Positions 15,216 to 24,242 of a stretch of DNA of 64,000 nucleotides are shown here, piece after piece. The number at the start of each line of letters is the position of its first letter. Within the stretch, counting starts at the first letter, position 1. The position numbers and the translations under genes were made by a program. The DNA is from Methanoregulaceae archaeon (GTDB lineage: Bacteria; Armatimonadota; Fimbriimonadia; Fimbriimonadales; Fimbriimonadaceae): positions 97,864-161,863 of the forward strand of contig JADZEW010000024.1 in assembly GCA_020850325.1 (NCBI GenBank). Direction: 5' to 3'. The notes beneath the pieces were generated by a model. The model saw only the letters and a list, made by a program, of their open reading frames with translations. It was not told the origin of the DNA and did not search any database.

Positions 15216-15839
15216 ATGAAGAACATCATCATTACCGGACTCGCTTGTGTGGCGGCGGTGGGCTTGACCACCGCCTGGGCCGCTCAGGGCGCGACGGGCA
15301 CCCCCGGATCGGCGGCACCCGCGTTCACGCTAGCCGACTCGAACGGCAAGAACGTGTCCCTGGCCGACTACAAGGGCAAGTACGTGGTCCTTGAGTGGTG
15401 GAACCACGAGTGCCCCTATGTCGTGCGTCACTACGGCGTCGGCAACATCCAGGGCCTGCAGAAGCAGATGGCCAGCGAGGGTGTGGTTTGGCTGACGATC
15501 TGCAGCTCAGCGCCGGGCAAGCAGGGCTACGTGGATGCGGCTCAAGCCAACGAGGTGATGAAGAAGAATGCAGGGTCGCCCGCGCATGTTCTTCTCGATC
15601 CGGAAGGCAAGGTCGGCAAGATGTTCGACGCCAAGACCACGCCGCAGATGGTGCTGATCTCGCCGAAGGGTGAGGTGGTGTACAACGGCGGCATCGACAA
15701 CGCGCCCCGCGCACGCACCAAGGAAGAGACCGCGAAGGCCGAGAACTGGCTGGTAAAGGCCTACGGCCAGCACAAGGCCGGCCAGCCGATCACCAACCCG
15801 GCCGAGCGCCCATACGGCTGCGGCGTCAAGTATCCGTAA
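15216..15839 (+). CDS. Secreted redoxin (AhpC/TSA-type thioredoxin fold)
   Basis: 207 residues. MKNIIITGLACVAAVGLTTA is a signal peptide. The thioredoxin fold follows: GSAAPAFTLADSNGKNVSLA, then YKGKYVVLEWWNHECPYVVR with a single active-site Cys where CxxC is usual, and TTPQMVLISPKGEVVYNGGI with the cis-Pro. It ends with another Cys in PYGCGVKYP. It resembles the peroxiredoxin-like secreted thioredoxins of Planctomycetes and Armatimonadota. It lies 3 nt after the DsbD-N gene and is followed by a strong terminator. Confidence 0.8.
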   Translation: MKNIIITGLACVAAVGLTTAWAAQGATGTPGSAAPAFTLADSNGKNVSLADYKGKYVVLEWWNHECPYVVRHYGVGNIQGLQKQMASEGVVWLTICSSAPGKQGYVDAAQANEVMKKNAGSPAHVLLDPEGKVGKMFDAKTTPQMVLISPKGEVVYNGGIDNAPRARTKEETAKAENWLVKAYGQHKAGQPITNPAERPYGCGVKYP

Positions 15840-15863
15840 GTAGAGCCACAGAAGACCATTGAC

Positions 15864-15896
15864 GGCCCCAGGTGGCTTAGCCTGGGGCCGTTTTGT
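15864..15896 (+). terminator. Rho-independent terminator
   Basis: GGCCCCAGG/CCTGGGGCC hairpin with an 8-nt loop followed by GTTTTGTT. It ends the DsbD-N/redoxin unit. Confidence 0.85.
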
Positions 15897-15900
15897 TGGG

Positions 15901-16404
15901 TCAGCGTGCTCTGCGCCGCCGCAAAAACGCAGCGGCCCCGAGTCCTAGCGCAGCCAGGGTACCGGGTTCCGGCACCGCGGTGATCTGGCCGCGGATTTCT
16001 CCGCCGGGGAACGTCGACGTGTGGATATTGACGTAGTTTAGGCCAGACAATAGGTTGGCCACTTGGGCCGGCGTGAAGACGCCGTTACCCGTAACCGTTC
16101 CCGAAGTCGCGTTGCTCACCGTCAAGGGCAGAATCACCGGTCCGTTGACTCCGGGAAGAGCCGGTCCGTGGATGTGCGCGGCGACGGCTGGTGCAAGCAA
16201 TCCGCTGAACGAACCCGTCAATGTGATCGCTCCTGTTACGTCATCGAGCGTACCGGTGAAGCTGCCAAATCCCGGCGATGCATTGGGCGGAACCTCCTGC
16301 GACCCATCCATCAATCCAGAGAGCGTCCAGGTGAAGGCCGAAGCCATCGAAACGGTTACCAGGGCGCCAACGGCGCAAGCGATTCGTAGTGCGTAGTGTC
16401 TCAT
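15901..16404 (-). CDS. CHRD-domain protein with PEP-CTERM sorting signal
   Basis: 167 residues. Signal peptide MRHYALRIACAVGALVTVSM, then a CHRD domain (LSGLMDGSQEVPPNASPGFG, AAHIHGPALPGVNGPVI, then GLNYVNIHTSTFPGGEIRGQ). The C-terminus is AVPEPGTLAALGLGAAAFLR followed by RRRAR: VPEP, a hydrophobic segment and an Arg cluster, the PEP-CTERM signal recognised by exosortase. The protein is exported and then processed at the membrane. A GGAGGG ribosome site precedes the ATG. CHRD function is not well defined. Confidence 0.9.
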   Translation of the reverse strand: MRHYALRIACAVGALVTVSMASAFTWTLSGLMDGSQEVPPNASPGFGSFTGTLDDVTGAITLTGSFSGLLAPAVAAHIHGPALPGVNGPVILPLTVSNATSGTVTGNGVFTPAQVANLLSGLNYVNIHTSTFPGGEIRGQITAVPEPGTLAALGLGAAAFLRRRRAR

Positions 16405-16460
16405 TCAACCCTCCAACATCCCAAGAGGATGCCCTATGCTGGGTAAGGCACCTAAATGCC

Positions 16461-16491
16461 GAATGGTTCCGAGAACTTCCCGGAACCATTC
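16461..16491 (-). terminator. Hairpin terminator after the beta-barrel gene
   Basis: GAATGGTTCC/GGAACCATTC, a 10-bp perfect stem, placed 22 nt after the stop of the minus-strand operon. No long U-tract follows on the minus strand. Confidence 0.55.
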
Positions 16492-16512
16492 GACTTGTTA
16501 CCGGCCAGACAC

Positions 16513-18180
16513 TCAGAACTCGGTTCGGAAGCCGATCGAGAAGCTCGTCTCCGAGAAATTGCGTCCCGACGTCGTGTACCGGAAATCGTTCCAGCCAAAG
16601 CGCACGAACAACTGGCCGCCAAAGCTTTGCCAGTGAGCGGGCCGATAGCTGAAGGTCGCGTTGCCGAAGAGGCGCGAGTTATCGTCGCCGAGGTCGATGA
16701 TGGCTCGGCGGAGACCTGCGCGCAGGTCGAGACGCATGTTGCTCGTCGGCCACTCGATTCCCATGCCGAGCGATGTCTCGATGTTGCGATCCGTCGCGCG
16801 GGCCACCGTGTCGTTACCGCTCCAATAGCCCAGAGTGAACGATGGCCGGTAAACCATGCTTCCGCGGGAGAACCGGCTGTACCAAGAGGTATTTGCCGTG
16901 AACTCTCGGCTGTCCCGGCTACCACGGGAGTAGTAGCGCGCCAGTCCAAGGTTCCATTCGGTGTCCCAACCCGCGAGGACATCGCGGTAGGTCGCCATGA
17001 AGTCGAGGTCGTCGTTTCGGTTCGTGCCGCCGTAGCGGGAATCGCTGGTAAGCGTGAGATCGAGCGAGCCATCGGGTCGTCCGGCAAACTCGCTGATGTT
17101 CAGCGCGATGTCCGGGCGAATCGCCGTCGTTCGGAACGACCGCTGGCCGTCCAGATTGTTGCGGAACCAGATGAGCCCGTACGATGCCGAGACATTGCGG
17201 CTTAGTCGCTCGCGGACTCGCAACCGAATCCGCTCGCGGTCGGTTTGAGCCGAGCCGAGAGACGTGAAGAAGTTGGGCGTGACGTTCTCGTAGCTGATCT
17301 GCAACTTCTTGCGTCCGGCGTTTCCGGCGAGTTCAAGTCGGAGCGCCCGGCCCTTGTAATCGCGATCCGGCGTGACATTGTCCGGCGACTCTCGCGTATC
17401 GCTCCACGCGAACTCCGCGCCGAGCTTCCACCCCGCCGCAATGCCGTGCTCAGCGGTGATCGCCCAAAGGTCATTGCGATACAGTGGCTCGAACGCGCTG
17501 ATTCGACCGGTATCGGTCGATCGAAGGTAGGACAGACCCACCGCGCTTTGCTCCGAGAGCCTCCACTGCAACTTGGCACCCGCGGTGCCACGGCGTGCCG
17601 AGTCGATGGCGTCTCCGCGAGCGAAGACCCGCCAGCGGCTGTCGGCTACACCAACGACCGCTTGGAAGGAGAGTCCGGGGTTGTCCTCATCACCGAACCG
17701 GTAGGCCGCGCCTTTGACCGGGGTATTGAGCGAATACTGGCTGAAGTTCTCGAACGTATCGCCAAGCGTAAGCTTGGAGCGACCCATTCGTAGGTCGAGG
17801 CGAGCGTTGTTGAGCGCCGCGGGCTGGGCGAGTTGTCGCCGATCGCTCGAACTCGCAAATCCGAAAGAGGTCGACCACTCAAAGGCCTCACTTTGGCCAG
17901 CTCCATAGAGAGAGATGTTCGACAGATAGCGCGATCCGCGGGTCAGGCCGGACTGGCTGCGGCCCGCACCGCGTGCACTGACGAACGGGAAATCAGATTC
18001 GGTCGTAACTCGCCATCGCGTGGGTTCCTTTTCGGGTTCTTGAGCCTTGAGGTTGACCACGGGGCCCGAGTCATCGGCGGCGCGTACTGAATCGTCGGAT
18101 GTTAAGGACGACGCCGGTAGAGCGAAGACGAGACCGAGGGCGAGCAGTTTCAGACTATGTTCGTGTCGTATGACTTTCAT
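16513..18180 (-). CDS. Outer-membrane beta-barrel protein, 555 aa
   Basis: It starts at the ATG overlapping the upstream stop (ATGA). A signal peptide (KLLALGLVFALPASS) is followed by a short linker. The remainder is alternating amphipathic strands (for example WRVFARGDAIDSARRGTAG, ATFSYRPAHWQSFGG, FVRFGWNDFRYTTSG), ending in SIGFRTEF with a C-terminal Phe typical of BAM-assembled outer-membrane barrels. It is the last gene of a three-gene operon with a large coiled-coil protein and a secreted beta-rich protein. Channel or anchor function is not readable. Confidence 0.75.
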   Translation of the reverse strand: MKVIRHEHSLKLLALGLVFALPASSLTSDDSVRAADDSGPVVNLKAQEPEKEPTRWRVTTESDFPFVSARGAGRSQSGLTRGSRYLSNISLYGAGQSEAFEWSTSFGFASSSDRRQLAQPAALNNARLDLRMGRSKLTLGDTFENFSQYSLNTPVKGAAYRFGDEDNPGLSFQAVVGVADSRWRVFARGDAIDSARRGTAGAKLQWRLSEQSAVGLSYLRSTDTGRISAFEPLYRNDLWAITAEHGIAAGWKLGAEFAWSDTRESPDNVTPDRDYKGRALRLELAGNAGRKKLQISYENVTPNFFTSLGSAQTDRERIRLRVRERLSRNVSASYGLIWFRNNLDGQRSFRTTAIRPDIALNISEFAGRPDGSLDLTLTSDSRYGGTNRNDDLDFMATYRDVLAGWDTEWNLGLARYYSRGSRDSREFTANTSWYSRFSRGSMVYRPSFTLGYWSGNDTVARATDRNIETSLGMGIEWPTSNMRLDLRAGLRRAIIDLGDDNSRLFGNATFSYRPAHWQSFGGQLFVRFGWNDFRYTTSGRNFSETSFSIGFRTEF

Positions 18181-21100
18181 TGGGATCGTCCATCTCCGGG
18201 CCAAGTGCGGCCCTCCAAGGTTTGCTTGATCAAGGCTCTGCCGTCCTTGACGGCCACGAGTTCGACCACTTGGGATTTCTCTTCGTGGCGGATGTTGCGG
18301 GCGAAGTTCCGCCCGCGGATCGTGAGCGCGTACGAGACGCGATAGAAGTCGATTCTCGTCTGCCCATCAAAGCTGTAGTGGCTGTAGGCCAGCTTGAGGT
18401 CAGACACCTCATAGCGGACCTCGTCGAAGAAGCGGAACGAACGCCGTAGCGTCTCCTGCATCTGGCTGACTTTGGTTCCGTCAGGGGCGGTCCAGTCCTT
18501 ATCGAGCAAGGCGGCCACGCCGCTGTCATTGCGCGCTTCGTAAGCCTTACGGAACGCATCGTAGAGACTGCGCACCATAGGCGTCTGCTCCTCAAGCCGA
18601 GCCTTATCCTCTTGCTCTTGCTTCTTGCGTTCTTCGTCTTGCTTCTGTTGACCCTCGCGCGTGGCCTTCTGGTAGGCGTCGATCGCGGCGGTGTTCCGGG
18701 CGATTAGCGCCTTGAACTCCTCTTCGAACATCTTGATCTTCTGAGGCAAAAAAGAGTCGGCCATCACTTGGGTCAGGGCCTGCATGGGATCCGAGCGGTC
18801 GTAGTATCCGTACCGCTTGATCTTGGAACCCAACGCGACGAGTTCTGGGACCTGGCCCGAAATCTCCTGCCACCGGGTTCGCATCGGTTCGAGGAAGTGC
18901 TTTTCTATCCGCTGTATGATCTCTGGATTCAGCGTCGTAACGAGCTTCCCGTCGACCATGCCTGACTTGTTGATGAACTCACTCGGTTCAGGAAAGTCGA
19001 ACCGGACGCCGGCGATGTTGTAGTAGTTCGCCTTCTTGGTCTGGTCGTAGCCGACCGAAGCCGCCCCGATCGCGCTGATCAGGCGCTTGGCCTCCTCTTG
19101 ATGCTGCTCGAGGTTAGGAATGAACTTCCACTCGGAGGAGTCCCAGCGGCCGCTGACGGTCAAGCTGATCCACGAGTTGGTCTTCGCCTTGCCTTCGGGG
19201 GCGTTCGGACCGTAGAGCCGGGCCGCCGCCGCATTGAACGGGATGATCGGCCGAGCGAGATCGGCGCGTGTCTCAATCGGCTCCAAAGATCGCTCCCAGT
19301 TGGCCAAGCTCTCTCTGGCTTGCTGCACCATCATCTTGAGCGACGGATTGAGCGACTTGACTTCGACGGATCGAGCGCTGACCTCAGGTCGAACATCAGA
19401 GAACCAATAGCTGACATCGGGCCCACTGAGACCGGAGTTGCCTCGCTGCGTCGCCGCGTACCACGTCGTCTCGGTCGTCTCGGCTCCGGGCACCGTCTTC
19501 CGATAGAGTTCTCGCTGCAGGAAGATCTCGTTGTTGTACTTCTCGATCACGCGGTTTTCTTGGGTCTCCAAGGAGGCAAGGTCGTTTACGTAGCGCTTTA
19601 CCTTGGCCAAGAACTCCACGTAGAGATCGTAGCGATCGATAGAATCCTGGGGCGATGTTGGACCTGATCCAGACGCAAACGGGTGGGTCGGACCAAAGAG
19701 CTTGGCGGTCTCATCTTGGATTTTCTGGAGCTCTTTGAGGGCCAACTCGTAGCTGAGATTGACATTCTCGATGATTCGATCGACTTCTTTGTCGACGATC
19801 GGGTCGGCGACTACCGATACTTCGGCGGTCACCTCGGCGAACGTCGCCAAGACCTCCGCGTTAACAATCGCCTGCTGGGCTCCGAGCTGCTTATACGCGT
19901 CTTGCTGTAGCTTCTTGAGCTTGGCTTCCTGCTCCTTGAACTCGGTATAGGTGATCTCGCCCTTATCTTGCTTGCGCTTGGCCTCACCGATCTTCTCGCC
20001 GATCTTCTGATACGCGCGAGAGTATGCGGAGCTGTTTTTGTTGCTCACCTCGTTGAGCTTCGCGCCGAACTGCTTTTGGACGTCCCACCTGGTCTCCCGA
20101 GGGATATCCGTCAGCTTCTGCCACCCGGCCTTGAGTTGGCCGCCGAATTGTCGGATGAAGTCGGTGATCGCGGTGTGGGATTCAAACTGTTCGCCCTGCA
20201 TCGCTCCGCCGTCGGTATTGTTCTTGTCTTGCTCGGCCTTTTGCTTTAGCTCAGTAGCTCGGTTCTTGACGGCCTTAGGGTAGTCGACGCGCAAGAACTG
20301 GTCGATCCGGGCCAACGCTTGCTTGGCTGGCTCCATGCCGTTCTTGACGGCATCCTTCATCTCCTTCATCTTGCGCTCAGCGTCGAGGCGAGCCGTTAGC
20401 GCGCGCTGCTCAAGTTCCTTGCGCTGTTGCTCGGCGAGTGCCTTATCTTTCTGAACCTCGTTCCAAACCCCGAGGACCTGCATCCAAGCTTCTGCTTCGT
20501 ACTCTGCGATCTTCTCCTCGGTGACCGGCACCTTGTAGCCACTTGAAGTCGACTCGTGGAAACGTCGGCGCCAGACGTCTCGCAGTTGATCTTTGCTTTG
20601 GTAGGTCCGCAACGTCGTGGCCAGCCGCATTCGGAATCCGGCCTCCAGGGTATTGACTTCGAACACTCGACCGATCCAGAGATTGATCGTTTCGTTCCGG
20701 CAATAGGACTCGAGCGCGGCAATCAACGCCATCTCGACTTCGACGATCTTCTTGAAGGCTCCATAGAATGGGATGTAAGAGTCGCCGAGCTTGTCGTAGA
20801 CTCCCGCCAGCACGTCGAGCGCACCTTCGGACCAGCTGTACTGGTTGGTGACGATCTTGTCGAACTTGTCCCAGATAACGCCGCCGACGATCTCCGTTCC
20901 CGTTCCCAGCAGCTTCAAGCTTCCGAAAATCTGCTCGAACGCCTCGTCGGACTGGTTCTTCAACTGCTCCCAGACCTTACTGTTCAGGGCGCCGTTGATG
21001 AGAATCTCATGGGTGACTCGGTGTCGGATTCGATCGTACGCCGCCGCCTTGATGGCCGACTCCGCGTACTCCTGCATCTTGCCCTTGGCGAACTCATAGG

Positions 21101-21395
21101 CCTGCTTGTATCCCTTGTCCTTGACGCGCTCCTTGAACTTGTCTGTGATGTATGCGATCTTCTGCGCATCCGTCATGTTCTGCATGGCGGAGACATCGCC
21201 GATGAAGTCCTTCAGGGCTCCATGGAGCTCGTCGATCGCCTTGCCCACCGGATCGTCGTCGACCCGGTCCAAGTGGATCACGAAGAGTGGTACGAATCCC
21301 GAGTTGGGCGCAACGTTGGCCTGCGCTGATGTCGCCGTCCCTAGAGCCAGCGCGATTCCACTGACGATGAAGGCGTAGCGCAACATGCGGTTCAT
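18177..21395 (-). CDS. Giant exported coiled-coil protein with C-terminal NTF2-like domain, 1072 aa
   Basis: I chose the ATG at 21395 because AAGGAG lies before it and it begins a signal peptide (MLRYAFIVSGIALALG, ending SAQA). Long helical coiled-coil tracts follow (KALAEQQRKELEQRALTARL, KRKQDKGEITYTEFKEQEAK, TREGQQKQDEERKKQEQEDK). The last ~110 residues (SLYDAFRKAYEARNDSGVAA, then RYEVSDLKLAYSHYSFDGQT and KSQVVELVAVKDGRALIKQT) look like a SnoaL/NTF2 fold. It probably spans the periplasm. Stop and start overlap the barrel gene and the upstream gene is 16 nt away. Not recognised as a family. Confidence 0.7.
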   Translation of the reverse strand: MNRMLRYAFIVSGIALALGTATSAQANVAPNSGFVPLFVIHLDRVDDDPVGKAIDELHGALKDFIGDVSAMQNMTDAQKIAYITDKFKERVKDKGYKQAYEFAKGKMQEYAESAIKAAAYDRIRHRVTHEILINGALNSKVWEQLKNQSDEAFEQIFGSLKLLGTGTEIVGGVIWDKFDKIVTNQYSWSEGALDVLAGVYDKLGDSYIPFYGAFKKIVEVEMALIAALESYCRNETINLWIGRVFEVNTLEAGFRMRLATTLRTYQSKDQLRDVWRRRFHESTSSGYKVPVTEEKIAEYEAEAWMQVLGVWNEVQKDKALAEQQRKELEQRALTARLDAERKMKEMKDAVKNGMEPAKQALARIDQFLRVDYPKAVKNRATELKQKAEQDKNNTDGGAMQGEQFESHTAITDFIRQFGGQLKAGWQKLTDIPRETRWDVQKQFGAKLNEVSNKNSSAYSRAYQKIGEKIGEAKRKQDKGEITYTEFKEQEAKLKKLQQDAYKQLGAQQAIVNAEVLATFAEVTAEVSVVADPIVDKEVDRIIENVNLSYELALKELQKIQDETAKLFGPTHPFASGSGPTSPQDSIDRYDLYVEFLAKVKRYVNDLASLETQENRVIEKYNNEIFLQRELYRKTVPGAETTETTWYAATQRGNSGLSGPDVSYWFSDVRPEVSARSVEVKSLNPSLKMMVQQARESLANWERSLEPIETRADLARPIIPFNAAAARLYGPNAPEGKAKTNSWISLTVSGRWDSSEWKFIPNLEQHQEEAKRLISAIGAASVGYDQTKKANYYNIAGVRFDFPEPSEFINKSGMVDGKLVTTLNPEIIQRIEKHFLEPMRTRWQEISGQVPELVALGSKIKRYGYYDRSDPMQALTQVMADSFLPQKIKMFEEEFKALIARNTAAIDAYQKATREGQQKQDEERKKQEQEDKARLEEQTPMVRSLYDAFRKAYEARNDSGVAALLDKDWTAPDGTKVSQMQETLRRSFRFFDEVRYEVSDLKLAYSHYSFDGQTRIDFYRVSYALTIRGRNFARNIRHEEKSQVVELVAVKDGRALIKQTLEGRTWPGDGRSQ

Positions 21396-21411
21396 GAAGT
21401 CAATCTCCTTG

Positions 21412-22755
21412 TCAGAAGCGCGGACCGCGAGCCGTGTACTTGTACTTGAACACGATCCGGCCGCTCTTGCCTCCGGCGTCGATAACCATGTCGAGAATCT
21501 CGAGGGCGGCGTACTTAGTGCCACCGAGCTTGAAAACGATGACCCGATACCCTTCGTCGTAGAGCGGGAACAGCGCTTGGCCAAAGTAGCCGCTGTCCGG
21601 GGCGACCCGGAGGTCGTCCAGCGACGACACGCCCGGAGGATCGATCACGTACTGGGTGTTCGCCTTGAGGTTAAAGGTGAACGAACTGCCGACGGCGCAG
21701 AAGTTGCCCTGAATAAACGGCGCGATCTGCGTCTCACGCTCCTTCATTCGGTCTTCGAAGTTGAAGGACTCGAACCACCAATCGGCAGGGTCGGCTGCTT
21801 CTTCAGACCATCGGAGCGTGACACGGCCCGCTTGAGAGCCCGTATCGCCGCCCGTCCAGATCTGAATGGCGTCGCCGATTGTGATCACGCTGATGTCGCC
21901 ATCGCTGATCGAGATCACCTCATCGTTACCCCCTTGGATCACGTCCGAACCGACATTCACGGCGTCGCTGAGGCCGAAGATGAGCGGGTGGCTCATGCTG
22001 TAGCACTGGACACCCTCACCGTGGAGCCGGAAGGCGAATCGGGTCTTGCCGCGATCCTTGAAGTTCTGGCCGGACTTGGTGCCGATTAGAGAGCGATTGA
22101 AGTTGACGAGAACCGTAGCCTGGCCAAACTTGCCCGGCGTCACTTGGTCGATCGTGAGCTGCAACTGCAGGTTGTCGAAAGCGGAGAAGTCTTTGCCGAT
22201 CGCTCGCTCGAGCGTCATCTTATCGGTGAGAAAGTCCTGGTCGATCCAGACCATGAAGCTCCGTCGGCTCTCGTCCATATAGGCTCGCGCCATGGCTTCC
22301 AAGGCACGTCGAATGGCCTCGCGGAGATCCAGTTCCGACACGACAATCGTGGTCTTCGTCTTGTCGACCGGGTTCGTGGTACCCGTGGTGTCGGTCGCTT
22401 CAATGTAGAGTTCGTAAGTCTGGCCGGGCTCGCCGCGGAAGGCGAACTCGAAAGCCCCCTTTGCCCCGAGCTTGGCTTCTTTCCAAGTTTCCTTCTCATC
22501 CAACGAGAATCGAACGGAGCCGATCTGCCCCTTCTGGACGATTGCCTGGCCGCGAACTTGCACCTCGCCGTTCGGCATGAAGTCCCGGTAGACGGTGAGT
22601 TTGGGACCAATCTCCTCCATGGAGACCCCGGCCACATAGATGTACTTGAAGCTCACCTTGTCTTCGGTCTTGCCGAAGTTCCACCACTGAGCAGAACCAA
22701 GACTCGCCATAAGGAACAAGGGGAGGAAAAGAATCGCGCGCAACAGCCACATCAT
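21412..22755 (-). CDS. Secreted beta-rich protein, first gene of envelope operon, 447 aa
   Basis: MMWLLRAILFLPLFLMASLG is a signal peptide. The N-terminal part (KFKYIYVAG-like strands, then VRFSLDEKETWKEAKLGAKG) resembles an Ig-like or carbohydrate-binding-type sandwich. A helical stretch follows (LDLREAIRRALEAMARAYMD, RSFMVWIDQDFLTDKM), then an NTF2-like segment (NLQLQLTIDQVTPGKFGQAT) and a strand-rich C-terminus (YRVIVFKLGGTKYAALEILD). It is exported. It heads the operon with the coiled-coil and barrel proteins (16-nt gap). No family name can be supported. Confidence 0.65.
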   Translation of the reverse strand: MMWLLRAILFLPLFLMASLGSAQWWNFGKTEDKVSFKYIYVAGVSMEEIGPKLTVYRDFMPNGEVQVRGQAIVQKGQIGSVRFSLDEKETWKEAKLGAKGAFEFAFRGEPGQTYELYIEATDTTGTTNPVDKTKTTIVVSELDLREAIRRALEAMARAYMDESRRSFMVWIDQDFLTDKMTLERAIGKDFSAFDNLQLQLTIDQVTPGKFGQATVLVNFNRSLIGTKSGQNFKDRGKTRFAFRLHGEGVQCYSMSHPLIFGLSDAVNVGSDVIQGGNDEVISISDGDISVITIGDAIQIWTGGDTGSQAGRVTLRWSEEAADPADWWFESFNFEDRMKERETQIAPFIQGNFCAVGSSFTFNLKANTQYVIDPPGVSSLDDLRVAPDSGYFGQALFPLYDEGYRVIVFKLGGTKYAALEILDMVIDAGGKSGRIVFKYKYTARGPRF

Positions 22756-22878
22756 TTTCGTTTCACCTGAGGTTGGATCAATCCGAACTTGCGCAACCTC
22801 TACACACTAGATTACGGTAACGCCTCAAACGATTCATATCCCAGAAACTATGGACACGCCGCAGGCTGAAGGTGGAAA

Positions 22879-22909
22879 GAGCCCTCGGCACGAGTCGTAC
22901 CGAGGGCTC
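22879..22909 (-). terminator. Hairpin terminator after arsM
   Basis: GAGCCCTCGG/CCGAGGGCTC with an 11-nt loop; on the minus strand TTTCC follows. A second small hairpin (CTAGCGTC/GACGCTAG, 22912-22930) lies between it and the arsM stop. Confidence 0.6.
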
Positions 22910-22932
22910 CTCTAGCGTCGCTGACGCTAGGA

Positions 22933-23820
22933 CTAATCGGGCTTGGTAGCGCGGATGAAGGCGCCCATGATCTTGCCATCCAAGGCAGCTCGCTCTGCTT
23001 CGTTCAGCGAAGCGATACCTTCGGTGGACCAAGAGGCCCCGAGGTCCGAGAAGTGGTAGCGCCGAGTAGGTTCGACGCCTGCGTCCGTGAATCCCACCGC
23101 GCCGAGCTTGGTGAGGTAATCATCGACGCTGAGGGCTCCGGCGACGCACCCGACGTACAGCTCCATGTCGCGACGGACCGCTGCGGGCAAGTCTCCCTCG
23201 ACCACCACGTCGGACACGGCGAACCGTCCCCCCGGCTTGAGCACTCGGAACGCCTCGCGCAGGACCTGGTCTTTGTCCGCCGACAGGTTGATCACGCAGT
23301 TGCTGATGATCACATCGACGGAGTTGTCGGGGAGGGGAATCGCTTCGATGTGGCCCTTGAGGAACTTCACGTTCTCAGCCCTAGCTTCTGCGCGGTTCTT
23401 CTCCGCGAGAGCCAGCATCTCGTCGGTCATGTCGAGGCCGTAGGCAAAGCCCGTCGGTCCGACTCGGGTAGCCGACAGCAGCACGTCGATGCCGCCGCCG
23501 CTGCCGAGGTCGAGTACGGTCTCGCCGGGATTGAGCTGGGCCAACGCCGTGGGATTGCCACAACCCAGGGAGGCGAGCAGGGCGGCCTCAGGAATGAGAG
23601 CCGCTTCGGTGTCGTTGTACAAGTTCGAGGTGATCGGGTCGCCGTTGCCGCAGCAGCCATCGGCAGCTTCCGTACGGGGCTCCCCGCAAAACACGGCTTC
23701 GGTTCCGCAACAGGAGGCGGCTCCCTGGTTCTCGAGGACCCGCAGGGCGGCCTCGCCGTACTTCTGGCGCACGATCTCGCGGACGTCGTCTCTTTCGAGC
23801 AGGTTCGGGTTTTCGTTCAT
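22933..23820 (-). CDS. arsM: Arsenite methyltransferase ArsM
   Basis: 295 residues starting MNENPNLLERDDVREIVRQK. It methylates As(III) with SAM in the cytoplasm. Cys-rich segments ASCCGTEAVFCG and GCCGNGDPITSNLY precede motif I (GETVLDLGSGGGIDVLLSAT). VIISNCVINLSADKDQVLRE carries the first metal-binding cysteine of the catalytic set and DMELYVGCVAGALSVDDYL the second, both as in ArsM enzymes. The upstream extension to 24018 is only the overlapping frame of arsR. It lies 8 nt after arsR, giving an arsR-arsM unit under probable arsenic control. Confidence 0.92.
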   Translation of the reverse strand: MNENPNLLERDDVREIVRQKYGEAALRVLENQGAASCCGTEAVFCGEPRTEAADGCCGNGDPITSNLYNDTEAALIPEAALLASLGCGNPTALAQLNPGETVLDLGSGGGIDVLLSATRVGPTGFAYGLDMTDEMLALAEKNRAEARAENVKFLKGHIEAIPLPDNSVDVIISNCVINLSADKDQVLREAFRVLKPGGRFAVSDVVVEGDLPAAVRRDMELYVGCVAGALSVDDYLTKLGAVGFTDAGVEPTRRYHFSDLGASWSTEGIASLNEAERAALDGKIMGAFIRATKPD

Positions 23821-23828
23821 GGTTTCTC

Positions 23829-24170
23829 CTAGCAGCAGGTGCTGCGCTTCGAGGCTTCGTTCAGATAGTCCGCGAGCCTGGCCAGGGCCTCGCGGTTGAT
23901 TCCGCAGATCATGTGCTTGCCTTGCTTTTCCATGGTGATCAGTCCGGATTGGCGAAGCTCTTTGAGGTGGAAGCTGATCGTCGAGGTGATTTTGTCGATC
24001 CCCGTGACTTGACAGCACACCTCACCGACGGTCGGTCCGTTCGCCGGCCGCACATCTCCGTCCTCTTCGAGTGCCACGGGACAGCAGCACTCAAGAAGGA
24101 ACTGGAAGATGCGCACCCGGGTGGGATCGCCGAGGGCTTTACACACGCTTGCGAGTTCGATGTGGTCCAC
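23829..24170 (-). CDS. arsR: ArsR-family metal-sensing repressor
   Basis: 113 residues from the GTG at 24170, selected because TACAGT ends 7 nt before it. The winged helix is clear: ALGDPTRVRIFQFLLECCCP, then DKITSTISFHLKELRQSGLI and the wing MEKQGKHMICGINREALARL. Several cysteines (ECCCPVALEE, VGEVCCQVTG, and the C-terminal STCC) are candidate As(III)/Sb(III) ligands. It most likely represses its own promoter and arsM until arsenite binds. Confidence 0.88.
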   Translation of the reverse strand: MDHIELASVCKALGDPTRVRIFQFLLECCCPVALEEDGDVRPANGPTVGEVCCQVTGIDKITSTISFHLKELRQSGLITMEKQGKHMICGINREALARLADYLNEASKRSTCC

Positions 24171-24177
24171 GATTGAT

Positions 24178-24183
24178 ACTGTA
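24178..24183 (-). promoter_or_regulatory. -10 box TACAGT, probable leaderless arsR promoter
   Basis: TACAGT on the minus strand with 7 nt to the GTG at 24170. Confidence 0.45.
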
Positions 24184-24242
24184 CCACACATTTCGAGAAC
24201 TGTCGAAACGATGGGTCATTTGGCCTGTGCGGGGCTGCCGCT

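Noticed and set aside
21396..21584. 63-codon extension of the coiled-coil gene
   Set aside because: It overlaps the upstream gene's 3' end and would bury the signal peptide; AAGGAG supports the ATG at 21395.
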